From Colwellia sp. BRX10-3 (GTDB lineage: Bacteria; Pseudomonadota; Gammaproteobacteria; Enterobacterales; Alteromonadaceae): a stretch of 37,422 nt of DNA. The notes beneath the pieces were generated by a model, which ran no database searches, was not told the origin of the DNA, and saw nothing but the letters and a program-made list of their open reading frames with translations. The stretch spans positions 1 through 37,422 of the forward strand of contig NZ_JACGWA010000019.1 in assembly GCF_014077505.1 (NCBI RefSeq), in the 5' to 3' direction. The position numbers were made by a program, and so were the translations under genes. This document shows positions 19,682 through 27,980 of the stretch, in pieces (position 1 is the first letter of the stretch; the number at the start of each line of letters is the position of its first letter).

Positions 19682-22117
19682 ATGACGTTTTTCACCCGAA
19701 TATTAACTTTATTTTTTTGTTGTGTGCTTTTAACTCAAGCACAGGCTAAGGAACCACAGAGTTACGCTGAATTCATTAAAGGTAAACAATACCAGCAAGG
19801 CTATTTCTCTTTTTATCTTGATGATAAAACAGGTCAGGCGTTCTTAGAGATTAAACAATTCGATGAAGAATTTCTTTTTCAAAGTGGCTTGCCACATGGT
19901 GTAGGATCTAACGATATTGGTTTAGATCGTGGTCAACTTGGTGATACTCGGTTAGTGCGTTTTGAAAAAGTCGGCGATAAAGTATTTTTAAGACAACTTA
20001 ATACCTATTATCGTGCTGATAGTGATAATGCTTTAGAGCAACAAGCGATCGATGAGGCTTTTGCCAGTTCCATTATTTGGGGCTTTAAGGTTAGCCACAG
20101 TTCGGCAGACAACAGCAAAACCTTAATTGATTATACGCCATTTTTATTATCAGATATTCATAACCTATCAGCACAATTAAAACGCGCCAAGCAGGGCAGT
20201 TATAAGATTGATGCTTCTCGCAGTGGTGTTTATAAAACGCGCACGAAAGCCTTTCCAAACAATACCGAATTAGAAGCAACGGTTACTTTTACTGGTTCAG
20301 AAGCGGGTGTTCACTTGAGATCAGTTACGCCTGATGCCTCAGCGGTTACAGTTAATTTACATCACTCGCTCATTAAGTTGCCTGATAATAGTTATCAAAC
20401 GCGAAAATTTCACCCTTATAGTGGTTTCTGGCAGCACTCTTATGCAGATTATGCCAGCGCAATTGACGAGCCATTAATTAAACGCAATATTCCTCGTCAC
20501 CGTTTAAATAAGAAAAATCCATCAGCTGAAATAAGTGAGGCAGTTGAACCTATTATTTATTATTTAGATGCAGGCGTACCAGAGCCGGTTAAGAGTGCCT
20601 TGCTAGATGGCGCTCGTTGGTGGGATCAAGCATTTTCAGCCATAGGTTATAAAAATGCTTTTCAGGTTAAGTTACTGCCAAACGACGCTGATCCTATGGA
20701 TGTTCGTTATAATGTTATTCAATGGGTACATCGAGCAACGCGAGGTTGGTCTTATGGTTCATCCGTTATTGACCCACGTACCGGTGAAATTATCAAAGGC
20801 CATGTAACACTAGGCTCTTTGCGTGTTCGTCAAGACTATTTAATCGCCCTAGGCTTAACGTCACCATTTAAAAATGCCAATACTGATACTAGTGCCATGA
20901 AAGAAATGGCCCTAGCGCGTATTCGTCAATTATCCGCCCACGAAGTTGGACATACTTTGGGCATAGCACACAATTTTGCTGCTAGTGTTAATGAGAGAGC
21001 GTCAGTAATGGATTATCCACACCCATTAATTACGATTGATAATGGGCAAGTTAACTTAGCAAACGCCTATGCAAAAGATATTGGTGAGTGGGATAAATAT
21101 GTTGTTGCTTATGGTTATGCTGACGTAGAAAAAGCACAAGAAGCACAATTTTTGACTAAGCTAGTTGCCGCAACACAGCAACAGGGATTTAAATATGTTT
21201 CTGATCCTGACGCAAGGCCGCAATCAGGCGCACATGCTACAGGGCATTTATGGGATAACGGTAAAGATGCAGCAGCAGAGTTGCAACGGGTTTTAGACGT
21301 TAGAGCGCTAGCATTAGCAAACTTTGGTTTAAACAGCATTCCTATGGGTACGCCAATGTCTGAACTAGAGCAGGTATTGGTGCCTATTTATAATTTCCAT
21401 CGTTTTCAGGTGCAATCCGCCGCGAAGTTAATTGCCGGCGTTGACTACGGATATCAACTACGCAGTGAACAGTTTACTAATCAACAACAAATGGTTGCTG
21501 GTAAATCACAACGAGCAGCACTTGATGCACTAATGACAACGTTATCAGTAAAAACATTAACACTGCCGGCTGAAATTACGGCCTTAATACCACCTAAAGC
21601 ATATGGTTATAGTCGTGATAGAGAAAGTTTTATCAGCCAAACAGGATTAACGTTTGATCCCATTAGTGCTGCAGAGGCAAGTGCAAAACACACGCTTTCG
21701 CAATTACTTAATACCGGACGATTAGCGAGATTACAGCAGCAAGCTATGCTTGATGAAGATATTCCGTCAGTAGCGTTTTTATTAAATAAATTGGTTAATG
21801 AAACGGTCAAATCTGCGCCGAAAAGCTCAACAGAACTGTTAGTTCAACAACGGGTAAATCAGCAACTAGTCGAGCACTTAATTGCTCTTTGGCATAGCAA
21901 AAATGTAGTGCCAGAAGTTAGAGCTGAAGTTTATGTAACATTGACTGATATAGCACAGTGGCTAGCCGATAAACGTAGCACACGAAAATATAAAGGCTCA
22001 GGAGCTCACTTTCAGTTATTAACGCAGCAAATAAATTACAGCTTAGCTCATGACAAATCATCGACACCTGCATCTATGCTGACACTGCCGCCAGGTTCAC
22101 CTATTGGTAGCTATTAA
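19682..22117 (+). CDS. Secreted zinc-dependent metallopeptidase (DUF5117/DUF4953 type)
   Basis: An 811-residue predicted exported peptidase. MTFFTRILTLFFCCVLLTQAQAKEPQ is a signal peptide with cleavage expected after AQA. The N-terminal part (about 25-280) resembles the DUF5117 region (FLFQSGLPHGVGSNDIGLDRGQLG near residue 64). The catalytic zinc motif is HEVGHTLGIAHN at residues 420-431, with the extended third His of metzincin-like enzymes and SVMDYP about 15 residues later as a likely Met-turn. The C-terminal part is helical and of unknown role. AAGGA lies 6-10 nt before the ATG. These proteins are common in Alteromonadales and Bacteroidota; the substrate is unknown. It may share a transcript with the ureohydrolase 88 nt downstream, but a strong hairpin lies between them. 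Confidence 0.88.
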   Translation: MTFFTRILTLFFCCVLLTQAQAKEPQSYAEFIKGKQYQQGYFSFYLDDKTGQAFLEIKQFDEEFLFQSGLPHGVGSNDIGLDRGQLGDTRLVRFEKVGDKVFLRQLNTYYRADSDNALEQQAIDEAFASSIIWGFKVSHSSADNSKTLIDYTPFLLSDIHNLSAQLKRAKQGSYKIDASRSGVYKTRTKAFPNNTELEATVTFTGSEAGVHLRSVTPDASAVTVNLHHSLIKLPDNSYQTRKFHPYSGFWQHSYADYASAIDEPLIKRNIPRHRLNKKNPSAEISEAVEPIIYYLDAGVPEPVKSALLDGARWWDQAFSAIGYKNAFQVKLLPNDADPMDVRYNVIQWVHRATRGWSYGSSVIDPRTGEIIKGHVTLGSLRVRQDYLIALGLTSPFKNANTDTSAMKEMALARIRQLSAHEVGHTLGIAHNFAASVNERASVMDYPHPLITIDNGQVNLANAYAKDIGEWDKYVVAYGYADVEKAQEAQFLTKLVAATQQQGFKYVSDPDARPQSGAHATGHLWDNGKDAAAELQRVLDVRALALANFGLNSIPMGTPMSELEQVLVPIYNFHRFQVQSAAKLIAGVDYGYQLRSEQFTNQQQMVAGKSQRAALDALMTTLSVKTLTLPAEITALIPPKAYGYSRDRESFISQTGLTFDPISAAEASAKHTLSQLLNTGRLARLQQQAMLDEDIPSVAFLLNKLVNETVKSAPKSSTELLVQQRVNQQLVEHLIALWHSKNVVPEVRAEVYVTLTDIAQWLADKRSTRKYKGSGAHFQLLTQQINYSLAHDKSSTPASMLTLPPGSPIGSY

Positions 22118-22138
22118 GTACCATAATTATCGGTTAGT

Positions 22139-22187
22139 CGTTTATATGGGCCATTTTTGGTAATTAATTAAATGGCTCATATAAACG
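22139..22187. repeat. Long inverted repeat between the metallopeptidase and ureohydrolase genes
   Basis: CGTTTATATGGGCCATTT (22139-22156) and AAATGGCTCATATAAACG (22170-22187) pair over 18 bases with one G-T pair and a 13-nt loop. No T-run follows on the plus strand (TTTACAAAAG), so it is not a standard terminator. TAAACGTTTA at 22182-22191 is a second, overlapping palindrome. It could be an attenuator, a processing signal, an operator or a dispersed repeat. Confidence 0.8.
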
Positions 22188-22205
22188 TTTACAAAAGGTA
22201 AGTAG

Positions 22206-23021
22206 ATGACAAAAAATCAAGCCTTCAATGTCGCACTTTTAGGCGTACCATTTGATGATAACTCTTCGTTTGAGCGCGGTCCTGCACTCGCGCCAAGTAA
22301 AATTCGTGAAGTGCTTAATCACGGTTCATTAAATGGAGCTACAGAGTTGGGTGTAAATTTGCGCGAGTCAAAGCAATGGCTTGATGCTGGTGATATTCAT
22401 ATAAAGCCAGCTGATAATTTCATTGTCGAAATAGAGCAACGTTGCGATCAGCTATTATCTGAAAATACACGTTTATTAACTTTAGGCGGCGATCACAGTA
22501 TTAGTTATCCGATCCTAAAAAGTTACCGTAAATTTTTTGATAAAATAACGATATTACATATTGATGCTCATTCTGATTTATATGATTCTTTCAAAGGTAA
22601 TCGCTACTCAAACGCCTGTCCTTTTGCCCGAGTAATGGAAGACGGTTTATGTGAGCGCTTAGTGCAAGTAGGCATACGAACGTTAAATTTGCATCAGACT
22701 GAGCAAATAACAAAGTTTAATGTTGAATCTTTAGAAATGAGGCATTGGCCATTGTCGCAACCGCTAGTGTTTGAGCATCCCGTGTACCTATCGCTTGATA
22801 TCGATGGTATTGATCCCGCCTTTGCGCCAGGGGTTTCACATCGAGAGCCAGGAGGCTTAACAAGTCGTGAAGTGATCAACCTTATCCATCAAATAAATAT
22901 GCCACTTGTTGGCGCTGATATTGTTGAGTTTAATCCGAACAAAGATATTGATAATATGACAAGTCAATTAGCTGCAAAGTTAGTGAAAGAGGTCGCAGGT
23001 AAAATGCTTTGTGCATTTTAA
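22206..23021 (+). CDS. Ureohydrolase (arginase/agmatinase family)
   Basis: A 271-residue binuclear manganese hydrolase that releases urea, or a related group, from a guanidino compound. All metal motifs are present: GGDHSISYP near residue 95, HIDAHSDLYDS near 118 and SLDIDGIDPAFAPGVSHREPGG near 197. The last motif carries GVSHREPGG instead of the GTGTPEPGG usual in bacterial arginase or GTGTPVAGG usual in agmatinase. From memory it is closer to plant-type arginases (GVSHIEPGG), some of which act on agmatine too. I therefore leave the substrate open: agmatine, arginine or another guanidino compound. No amino-acid transporter or decarboxylase is adjacent. The protein is short and ends soon after the last fold element (KEVAGKMLCAF). 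Confidence 0.87.
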   Translation: MTKNQAFNVALLGVPFDDNSSFERGPALAPSKIREVLNHGSLNGATELGVNLRESKQWLDAGDIHIKPADNFIVEIEQRCDQLLSENTRLLTLGGDHSISYPILKSYRKFFDKITILHIDAHSDLYDSFKGNRYSNACPFARVMEDGLCERLVQVGIRTLNLHQTEQITKFNVESLEMRHWPLSQPLVFEHPVYLSLDIDGIDPAFAPGVSHREPGGLTSREVINLIHQINMPLVGADIVEFNPNKDIDNMTSQLAAKLVKEVAGKMLCAF

Positions 23022-23053
23022 TTTAGGCATGAACTTAGTTTGATTAAGGATAA

Positions 23054-23091
23054 GAAAAAACGGTGCTGAACAGGAAGGTATTCAGCGCCGT
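23054..23091 (-). terminator. Minus-strand terminator facing the ureohydrolase gene
   Basis: ACGGTGCTGAA (23060-23070) and TTCAGCGCCGT (23081-23091) pair over 11 bases with one G-T pair. Read on the minus strand the hairpin is followed by TTTTTT (23060-23055 region), so it ends transcripts from the direction of the EamA remnant. It could also help stop the ureohydrolase transcript. Confidence 0.75.
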
Positions 23092-23163
23092 TGTGCAAAT
23101 AGCAAATAATGTAAAGTGAACTGTGCACAAAAAACTTGACCGTTTGGAAAGTATTAAACCTGA

Positions 23164-23549
23164 TTATAAGCGCATTGTCTTTAGTTTCGTTTGATTTATA
23201 TTCAATTGTTCTGCTGTATTTGTATGTTCTTCTGTACAGTTATCGTTCGTTAAGGGCTTTTTAGACCAAGTGAGTACCAAGATATTACCCGCTAAGATAA
23301 ACAACAAACAACTAAGGTGTATGTGGTCCAAGTAAATCCTTCAACAACTGTTGAAATAATTACAGTAACCGCTGGAAACATAACTGAAGCATAAGATGTC
23401 TTATGCGCGCCAATACAGTTGAGTAATGTTAGATAGCTAGCCAACGCAATAATAGAAACAAAAATAGCCAAATAAAGTAATGAAATTACATACGAAAACT
23501 CGTAGTCAAATTTAAAGCTCTTACCTTGAACTGTCACGATTAATGCCAA
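23164..23549 (-). pseudogene. EamA/DMT-family transporter, C-terminal remnant
   Basis: The first open part (23549 to 23292) reads GKSFKFDYEFSYVISLLYLA, then SYLTLLNCIGAHKTSYASVMFPAVTVIISTVVEGFTW. This is the last three to four helices of an EamA drug/metabolite exporter. The frame then closes, but a one-base shift near 23280-23310 continues as LAGNILVLTWSKKPLTND, the typical C-terminal end, down to a stop at 23164. About 200 N-terminal residues are missing, and no start or signal precedes the fragment. It is therefore both truncated and frameshifted. It still keeps a terminator downstream at 23054-23091. Intact members export amino acids or other metabolites; none of that function is expected here. 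Confidence 0.78.
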
Positions 23550-23615
23550 AAATTTTTCAACGGAAAAATTCTATCGCCTTTTGGAAAGTATAAAAACTAC
23601 ATGCGCATCAGCTAG

Positions 23616-23693
23616 GGTGTACAATGGAGTGATGTAATTGACCAAGCAATTCAAGTGTTTGGCAAGTTAGCTCATGATTACCCTGAATCTTAA
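23616..23693 (+). pseudogene. Short C-terminal coding remnant, possibly of a MocR-type regulator
   Basis: After an in-frame TAG, 23616-23693 reads GVQWSDVIDQAIQVFGKLAHDYPES and stop. The pattern (aromatic residue, amphipathic helix ending in GKLA, then a short polar tail) resembles the end of GntR/MocR PLP-dependent regulators, which are often encoded divergently from EamA exporters. It lies just where such a partner would, facing away from the EamA remnant. The assignment rests on one short helix and is tentative. Confidence 0.3.
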
Positions 23694-23714
23694 AAGTACT
23701 AGGAAATAATATCA

Positions 23715-24914
23715 GTGACAGAGCAGAGTTCAAAAATATCATTAACATTAACATTAATATTACCGTTATTAGCCTCTATTATCGCGGTATCTCCCTTAGC
23801 CATTGATATGTATCTTCCTGGTATGCCAGAGCTTGCCAAGTATTTTTCCACCCAAATGCCATTGGTACAAAATAGCTTAAGTGTTTATTTATTAGGTTAC
23901 GCTGTTGGGCTTTTAGTTTTTGGCCCGATGGCAGATAAATATTCTCGTCGAATCCTAGTGATGATTGGGTTACTCGGTTTTATATTAACGACATTGGCAC
24001 TGACCTTTGCACAAAATATTGAACAATTTATCACTTTACGCTTCTTCCAAGCCTTTATTAGTAGCGCTGCAACTGTAGTTGTACCGGGCATTATTCGGCA
24101 ACTTTACGGCAAAGATACCGCGAAAGGATTATCTTATGTCAGTATGATAATGATGCTGGCACCCATGATAGCACCCAGTATTGGTAGCATATTACTGCTG
24201 GATAGCTGGCAAATGATATTTTATGTATTAGCGGGATATGCCTCTATTGTTTTTGTCTGTAGTTTTTTCTATTTACCTGATGTTAAAACCATAAAATCAA
24301 CAGCAAGTTATAGTGTTATTGACCGTTATAAAATTGTTTTTAGTAACCATGCCGCCCGTTTTGATTTATTAAGTATTATGATGGTATCGTTAGCCTTTTT
24401 CAGTTATATAACCGCTATTCCATTTGTCTACTTAACCGTATTTAAGGTAACGGAATTCGAGTTTAGTTTACTATTTGCACTTAATGTTTTTGCGTTAATG
24501 ACCGCACATTTTATTAATACAAGACTAGTGGGCAGGGTAGGCTCTCGAAAAATGTTACGTTTTGGTGTCGCACTAGCTGCTATCTCAGCAACAAGCTTAT
24601 TGATGGCCAATATCATTGACTTATCATTACCTTATTATGTCTTGGCAATTTTACCGCTTATGGGCAGTTTATCGATAATTTCGGTTAATGCTGACGCTTT
24701 AATTTTACAAAAGTTTTCTGAACACGCGGGTACAGCAACAGCGGTAAATGGCACTTTACGTTTTGGCATTGGCGCGTCAGCAGGTCCTATTTTAGCGATA
24801 TTTTATGATGGCAGTGCCTTACCTTTTGCGATCTTGATGGCGGTGCCTGTGTATCTTGTTATCATTTTTCAGTTAATACAAAACAAGCAGAACAGCGCAA
24901 TTGATGAGTTGTGA
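23715..24914 (+). CDS. Bcr/CflA-family multidrug efflux MFS transporter
   Basis: A 399-residue inner-membrane proton-driven exporter with about 12 helices. PLAIDMYLPGMPELAKYF (about 27-44) is the Bcr/CflA signature in helix 1. GPMADKYSRRILVMIGL near residue 70 is the motif A loop between helices 2 and 3. RFFQAFISSAATVVVPGIIRQLY near 110 is the helix 4 motif, and MLAPMIAPSIGSILL near 145 is the antiporter motif C (PxxGP-like). Substrates in the family include bicyclomycin, chloramphenicol and sulfonamides; this one is unknown. The start is GTG at 23715 with AGGA 10 nt upstream. Its stop overlaps a possible micro-ORF by a GTGA. Confidence 0.9.
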   Translation: MTEQSSKISLTLTLILPLLASIIAVSPLAIDMYLPGMPELAKYFSTQMPLVQNSLSVYLLGYAVGLLVFGPMADKYSRRILVMIGLLGFILTTLALTFAQNIEQFITLRFFQAFISSAATVVVPGIIRQLYGKDTAKGLSYVSMIMMLAPMIAPSIGSILLLDSWQMIFYVLAGYASIVFVCSFFYLPDVKTIKSTASYSVIDRYKIVFSNHAARFDLLSIMMVSLAFFSYITAIPFVYLTVFKVTEFEFSLLFALNVFALMTAHFINTRLVGRVGSRKMLRFGVALAAISATSLLMANIIDLSLPYYVLAILPLMGSLSIISVNADALILQKFSEHAGTATAVNGTLRFGIGASAGPILAIFYDGSALPFAILMAVPVYLVIIFQLIQNKQNSAIDEL

Positions 24915-25024
24915 AAAATATAACCTTAGCCTTATCAGGTTTGGTTGTTAGTACCTTAAACAATTTAGCGAGTGATAAAAGTCATCTAAATGACGGAGTG
25001 AATGCGATTAAAGATTCAATTTAA
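24911..25024 (+). CDS. Possible 37-residue ORF overlapping the efflux gene stop
   Basis: GTG at 24911 overlaps the TGA of the Bcr/CflA gene (GTGA) and opens a 37-codon frame starting MKNITLALSGLVVSTLNNL and ending NAIKDSI. The first half is mildly hydrophobic, the second polar. I recognise no family. The overlap would allow coupled translation, but the frame may be chance or a remnant. Confidence 0.25.
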   Translation: MKNITLALSGLVVSTLNNLASDKSHLNDGVNAIKDSI

Positions 25025-25051
25025 GTAACAAATGGCCAATACCTGATAGCG

Positions 25052-25225
25052 TTAATCTTTAGCTTGTGAATTGCTTTGGGCTTCAACCGCTTTTAATTCG
25101 ACTTGTTGTAAGCGCCATTTTTTTCGCTCTGCGTAGTAATGGTCCCAAACACAAGGGTTACATGCACCACCGCCACAGCAATCGTCGTCGGCAGGTGGAG
25201 AAGGCTTTTCAAGTAATTTAGTCAT
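25052..25225 (-). CDS. Small Cys-rich protein, oxidoreductase-like N-terminal domain family
   Basis: A 57-residue protein beginning MTKLLEKPSPPADDDCC. The core DDDCCGGGACNPCVWDHYYAE (residues 13-33) has the CCGGGCxPCVWDxYxxE signature of the 'oxidoreductase-like' family (PF09791 type). That family occurs as short stand-alone proteins in marine gammaproteobacteria and at the N-terminus of some eukaryotic mitochondrial proteins. The four Cys suggest metal or redox binding, which is not proven. The C-terminal half is charged and helical (YYAERKKWRLQQVELKAVEAQ). The ribosome binding site is weak. It lies 92 nt beyond accC on the same strand but beyond the accC terminator, so it probably has its own promoter. 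Confidence 0.8.
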   Translation of the reverse strand: MTKLLEKPSPPADDDCCGGGACNPCVWDHYYAERKKWRLQQVELKAVEAQSNSQAKD

Positions 25226-25265
25226 AACGTTTACAGCTTTGTTCTATTGTTGATTTATTATAAAT

Positions 25266-25294
25266 AAAAAAAGCTCTGCACGCAGAGCTTTTTT
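25266..25294 (-). terminator. Terminator of accBC
   Basis: GCTCTGC (25273-25279) and GCAGAGC (25282-25288) form a perfect stem flanked by seven A and six T, extending it further. It lies 23 nt beyond the accC stop. It is symmetric and may work in both directions. Confidence 0.9.
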
Positions 25295-25316
25295 ATAACG
25301 AAGATAAATTTAACTT

Positions 25317-26663
25317 TTATTTAAAATCGGCAAGTTTCTTTTCAAGGTAGTGAATATTTGCACCACCATTAACAAAACCTTGGTCATTTAAAATATCTTT
25401 GTGTAAAGCAATATTGGTTTTAATACCATCAATAACCAACTCACTTAAAGCGTTACGCATTCGTGCCATAGCGACATCACGATTATCGCCCCAAGTGATC
25501 AATTTACCGATCATTGAGTCATAGTGTGGTGGCACTGAGTAGTCAGCATAAATGTGTGAATCCCAACGAACACCTAAACCACCTGGAGGATGGAAGCGGG
25601 TAATTTTTCCTGGCGAAGGAATAAAAGTACGAGGATCTTCAGCATTAATACGACATTCAATGGAATGACCGGCGATTTTAATATCATCTTGGGTATAAGA
25701 TAACGGCTGACCTGCGGCAACGCGTAATTGCTCCTTGATCAAATCGACACCTGTGATCATTTCCGTCACGGGATGCTCAACCTGAATACGGGTATTCATT
25801 TCAATGAAATAGAATTCGCCGTTTTCGTACAGAAATTCAAATGTGCCTGCGCCGCGGTAGTTAATGTCAAGACACGCTTTACAACAACGTTCACCAATTT
25901 TTGCACGCATTTCAGGCGTAATACCTGGTGCAGGGGCTTCTTCAACCACTTTTTGATGACGACGTTGCATTGAACAATCCCGTTCACCTAAGTGAATAGC
26001 ACCACCTTGGCCATCAGCCATGATTTGAATTTCAACATGGCGAGGGTTTTCAAGGAATTTTTCCATGTAAACCATGTCATTTTTGAAAATAGTGCCGGCT
26101 TCTTGTTTAGTTAAAGCAATCGCATCAATTAACTCTTCTTCGTTGCGCACAACCCGCATACCACGACCACCACCGCCACCAGCCGCTTTGACAATAATAG
26201 GGTAACCAATGCGTTTAGCATGGGCTTTATTTGCTTCTTGATCGTCATTTAATGGCCCATCTGAACCAGGAACACAAGGCACACCGGCTATCTTCATAGC
26301 TCTGATTGCTGCAACTTTATCTCCCATGATACGGATACTTTCCGCCTTAGGGCCAATAAATGCAAAACCTGATTTTTCTACTTGTTCAGCAAAATCTGCA
26401 TTTTCAGCAAGAAAACCATAGCCAGGGTGGATAGCTACGGCATTAGTGACTTCTGCTGCCGTTATTATTGCAGGAATATTGAGATAACTGTCAGGCGCGG
26501 ATGCTTTACCAATACAGATGGTTTCATCAGCTAATAAAACGTGTTTTAAGTTTCGGTCAGCGGTGGAATGCACTGCAACCGTTTTTATACCTAATTCTTT
26601 ACATGCACGTAATATTCTTAGTGCAATTTCGCCGCGATTGGCGATAACAACTTTATCTAACAT
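25317..26663 (-). CDS. accC: Acetyl-CoA carboxylase, biotin carboxylase subunit
   Basis: AccC carboxylates the biotin of AccB with bicarbonate and ATP, the first half-reaction of fatty acid synthesis. The 448 residues match the family. [20 protein letters not shown] is the N-terminal biotin carboxylase fold. The ATP-grasp glycine loop [13 protein letters not shown] is near residue 160, and HVEIQIMAD near 209. The catalytic [18 protein letters not shown] is near 288, with the conserved Glu, Asn and Arg. It follows accB after a 32-nt gap on the minus strand, in the usual aroQ-accB-accC order, and is closed by a terminator. Confidence 0.97.
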   Translation of the reverse strand: MLDKVVIANRGEIALRILRACKELGIKTVAVHSTADRNLKHVLLADETICIGKASAPDSYLNIPAIITAAEVTNAVAIHPGYGFLAENADFAEQVEKSGFAFIGPKAESIRIMGDKVAAIRAMKIAGVPCVPGSDGPLNDDQEANKAHAKRIGYPIIVKAAGGGGGRGMRVVRNEEELIDAIALTKQEAGTIFKNDMVYMEKFLENPRHVEIQIMADGQGGAIHLGERDCSMQRRHQKVVEEAPAPGITPEMRAKIGERCCKACLDINYRGAGTFEFLYENGEFYFIEMNTRIQVEHPVTEMITGVDLIKEQLRVAAGQPLSYTQDDIKIAGHSIECRINAEDPRTFIPSPGKITRFHPPGGLGVRWDSHIYADYSVPPHYDSMIGKLITWGDNRDVAMARMRNALSELVIDGIKTNIALHKDILNDQGFVNGGANIHYLEKKLADFK

Positions 26664-26695
26664 GGAATGACCCTTATTTGTTGATACATATGGGC

Positions 26696-27136
26696 TTATT
26701 CAATGATGAAAAGCGGCTGGTCAAATTCAATAGCGTCTTCGTTACCCGCTAGAATTTCTTTAATAACACCCGATTTGTCAGCTTCAATTTGGTTCATCAT
26801 TTTCATTGCTTCAAGGATGCATAACGTATCGCCAGCATTAACGTGCTGACCCACTTCTACAAAGGCGGGTGAATCAGGTGATGCTGACGCATAGAAAGTA
26901 CCAACCATAGGTGAACGAACAATATGCCCAGTTATTACTGGAGCTGCAGCTACTGCCGCAGCAGCAGGGGCCGCAATCGGTGCTTGAGCAGGGGCTGCGT
27001 GCATCATAGGAGCTGCCTGCATCATTGGGGCGCCACGGCTTATACGTACTGACTCTTCGCCTTCAGAAATTTCTAATTCGTTGATACCTGACTCTTCAAC
27101 CAGTTCAATTAACTTTTTAATTTTACGAATATCCAT
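26696..27136 (-). CDS. accB: Acetyl-CoA carboxylase, biotin carboxyl carrier protein
   Basis: AccB carries biotin between the AccC and AccAD active sites. The 146-residue protein starts [18 protein letters not shown], the family's N-terminal helix. It has an Ala/Pro/Met-rich flexible linker (about 43-77) and ends in the biotinyl domain with EAMKMMN, where Lys112 is biotinylated. I start at ATG 27136 because AAAGGT lies 6-10 nt upstream and the family begins with MDIRK. The frame is open for 29 more codons, but that extension has no family match. The linker is unusually rich in Met (repeated APMM). Confidence 0.96.
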   Translation of the reverse strand: MDIRKIKKLIELVEESGINELEISEGEESVRISRGAPMMQAAPMMHAAPAQAPIAAPAAAAVAAAPVITGHIVRSPMVGTFYASASPDSPAFVEVGQHVNAGDTLCILEAMKMMNQIEADKSGVIKEILAGNEDAIEFDQPLFIIE

Positions 27137-27270
27137 TTGAATACCTTTTTTATCATTATTAAATTTATGTGTGTGAATACTTAAATGAATATCATCACTT
27201 AAGAGTTTATTTACTTTTACCAACCAGACTAAATTATTGCTAAGTGATCAATAAATTATTTCGTTTGGTG

Positions 27271-27723
27271 TTATTTATTTTTTTCTAACCAATCTGTTGC
27301 AGCAGCCAAGGCATATTCATAACCTTTGGCTCCTAAGCCGCTAATGACGCCGACGGCAATGTCTGATAAATATGAATGCTGCCTAAAAGGCTCACGCGCA
27401 TGAACATTGGATAAATGGACTTCAATAAAGGGTATATTAACCGATAATAATGCATCCCTAAGTGCAACACTGGTATGTGTGAAAGCCGCTGGATTTATTA
27501 TAATAAAGTCTATTCTTTCAAAGCTCGCATGGATCTCTTCGAGTAAACTATGCTCAGCATTTGACTGTTTATGACTTAGCTGCACATTAAACTCATTGGC
27601 CATGCTTGCTAAATTTGTCATAATTTCAGTTAAGGTTAACGAACCATAAATAGCAGGTTCACGTTTGCCCAACATATTTAAGTTAGGACCATTTAGCACT
27701 AAAATGTTAAACTTTGTAGTCAT
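27271..27723 (-). CDS. aroQ: Type II 3-dehydroquinate dehydratase
   Basis: Converts 3-dehydroquinate to 3-dehydroshikimate, the third step of the shikimate pathway, as a cytoplasmic dodecamer of 150-residue chains. The family motifs are all present. [18 protein letters not shown] near the N-terminus contains the catalytic Arg and Tyr loop. [16 protein letters not shown] (near 80) and [20 protein letters not shown] (near 99) complete the active site with the catalytic His. It precedes accB by 134 nt on the same strand, the common gammaproteobacterial order; that gap is large enough for a separate accB promoter. Confidence 0.96.
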   Translation of the reverse strand: MTTKFNILVLNGPNLNMLGKREPAIYGSLTLTEIMTNLASMANEFNVQLSHKQSNAEHSLLEEIHASFERIDFIIINPAAFTHTSVALRDALLSVNIPFIEVHLSNVHAREPFRQHSYLSDIAVGVISGLGAKGYEYALAAATDWLEKNK

Positions 27724-27980
27724 CTTCGGTAAAAAAACCTTAATTATTAAGTAATATCAACATCATGTCATATTTAACTATGTGATTAAATTAAATTTGC
27801 TTCAAATGCCAAATTAATCTCATTTGACGATTATTATAGTGTTTTCGCAGAATATAGCAGCAAAATACTGGTCTAATGACTTGGCAGGGAAAATAAAGCG
27901 ATTAAAGTTAGGTAAGTTATAATAAATTTACTAGAATAAATATTGAAGGAATTTTAATTAATTCATTGATTTAACTGATC

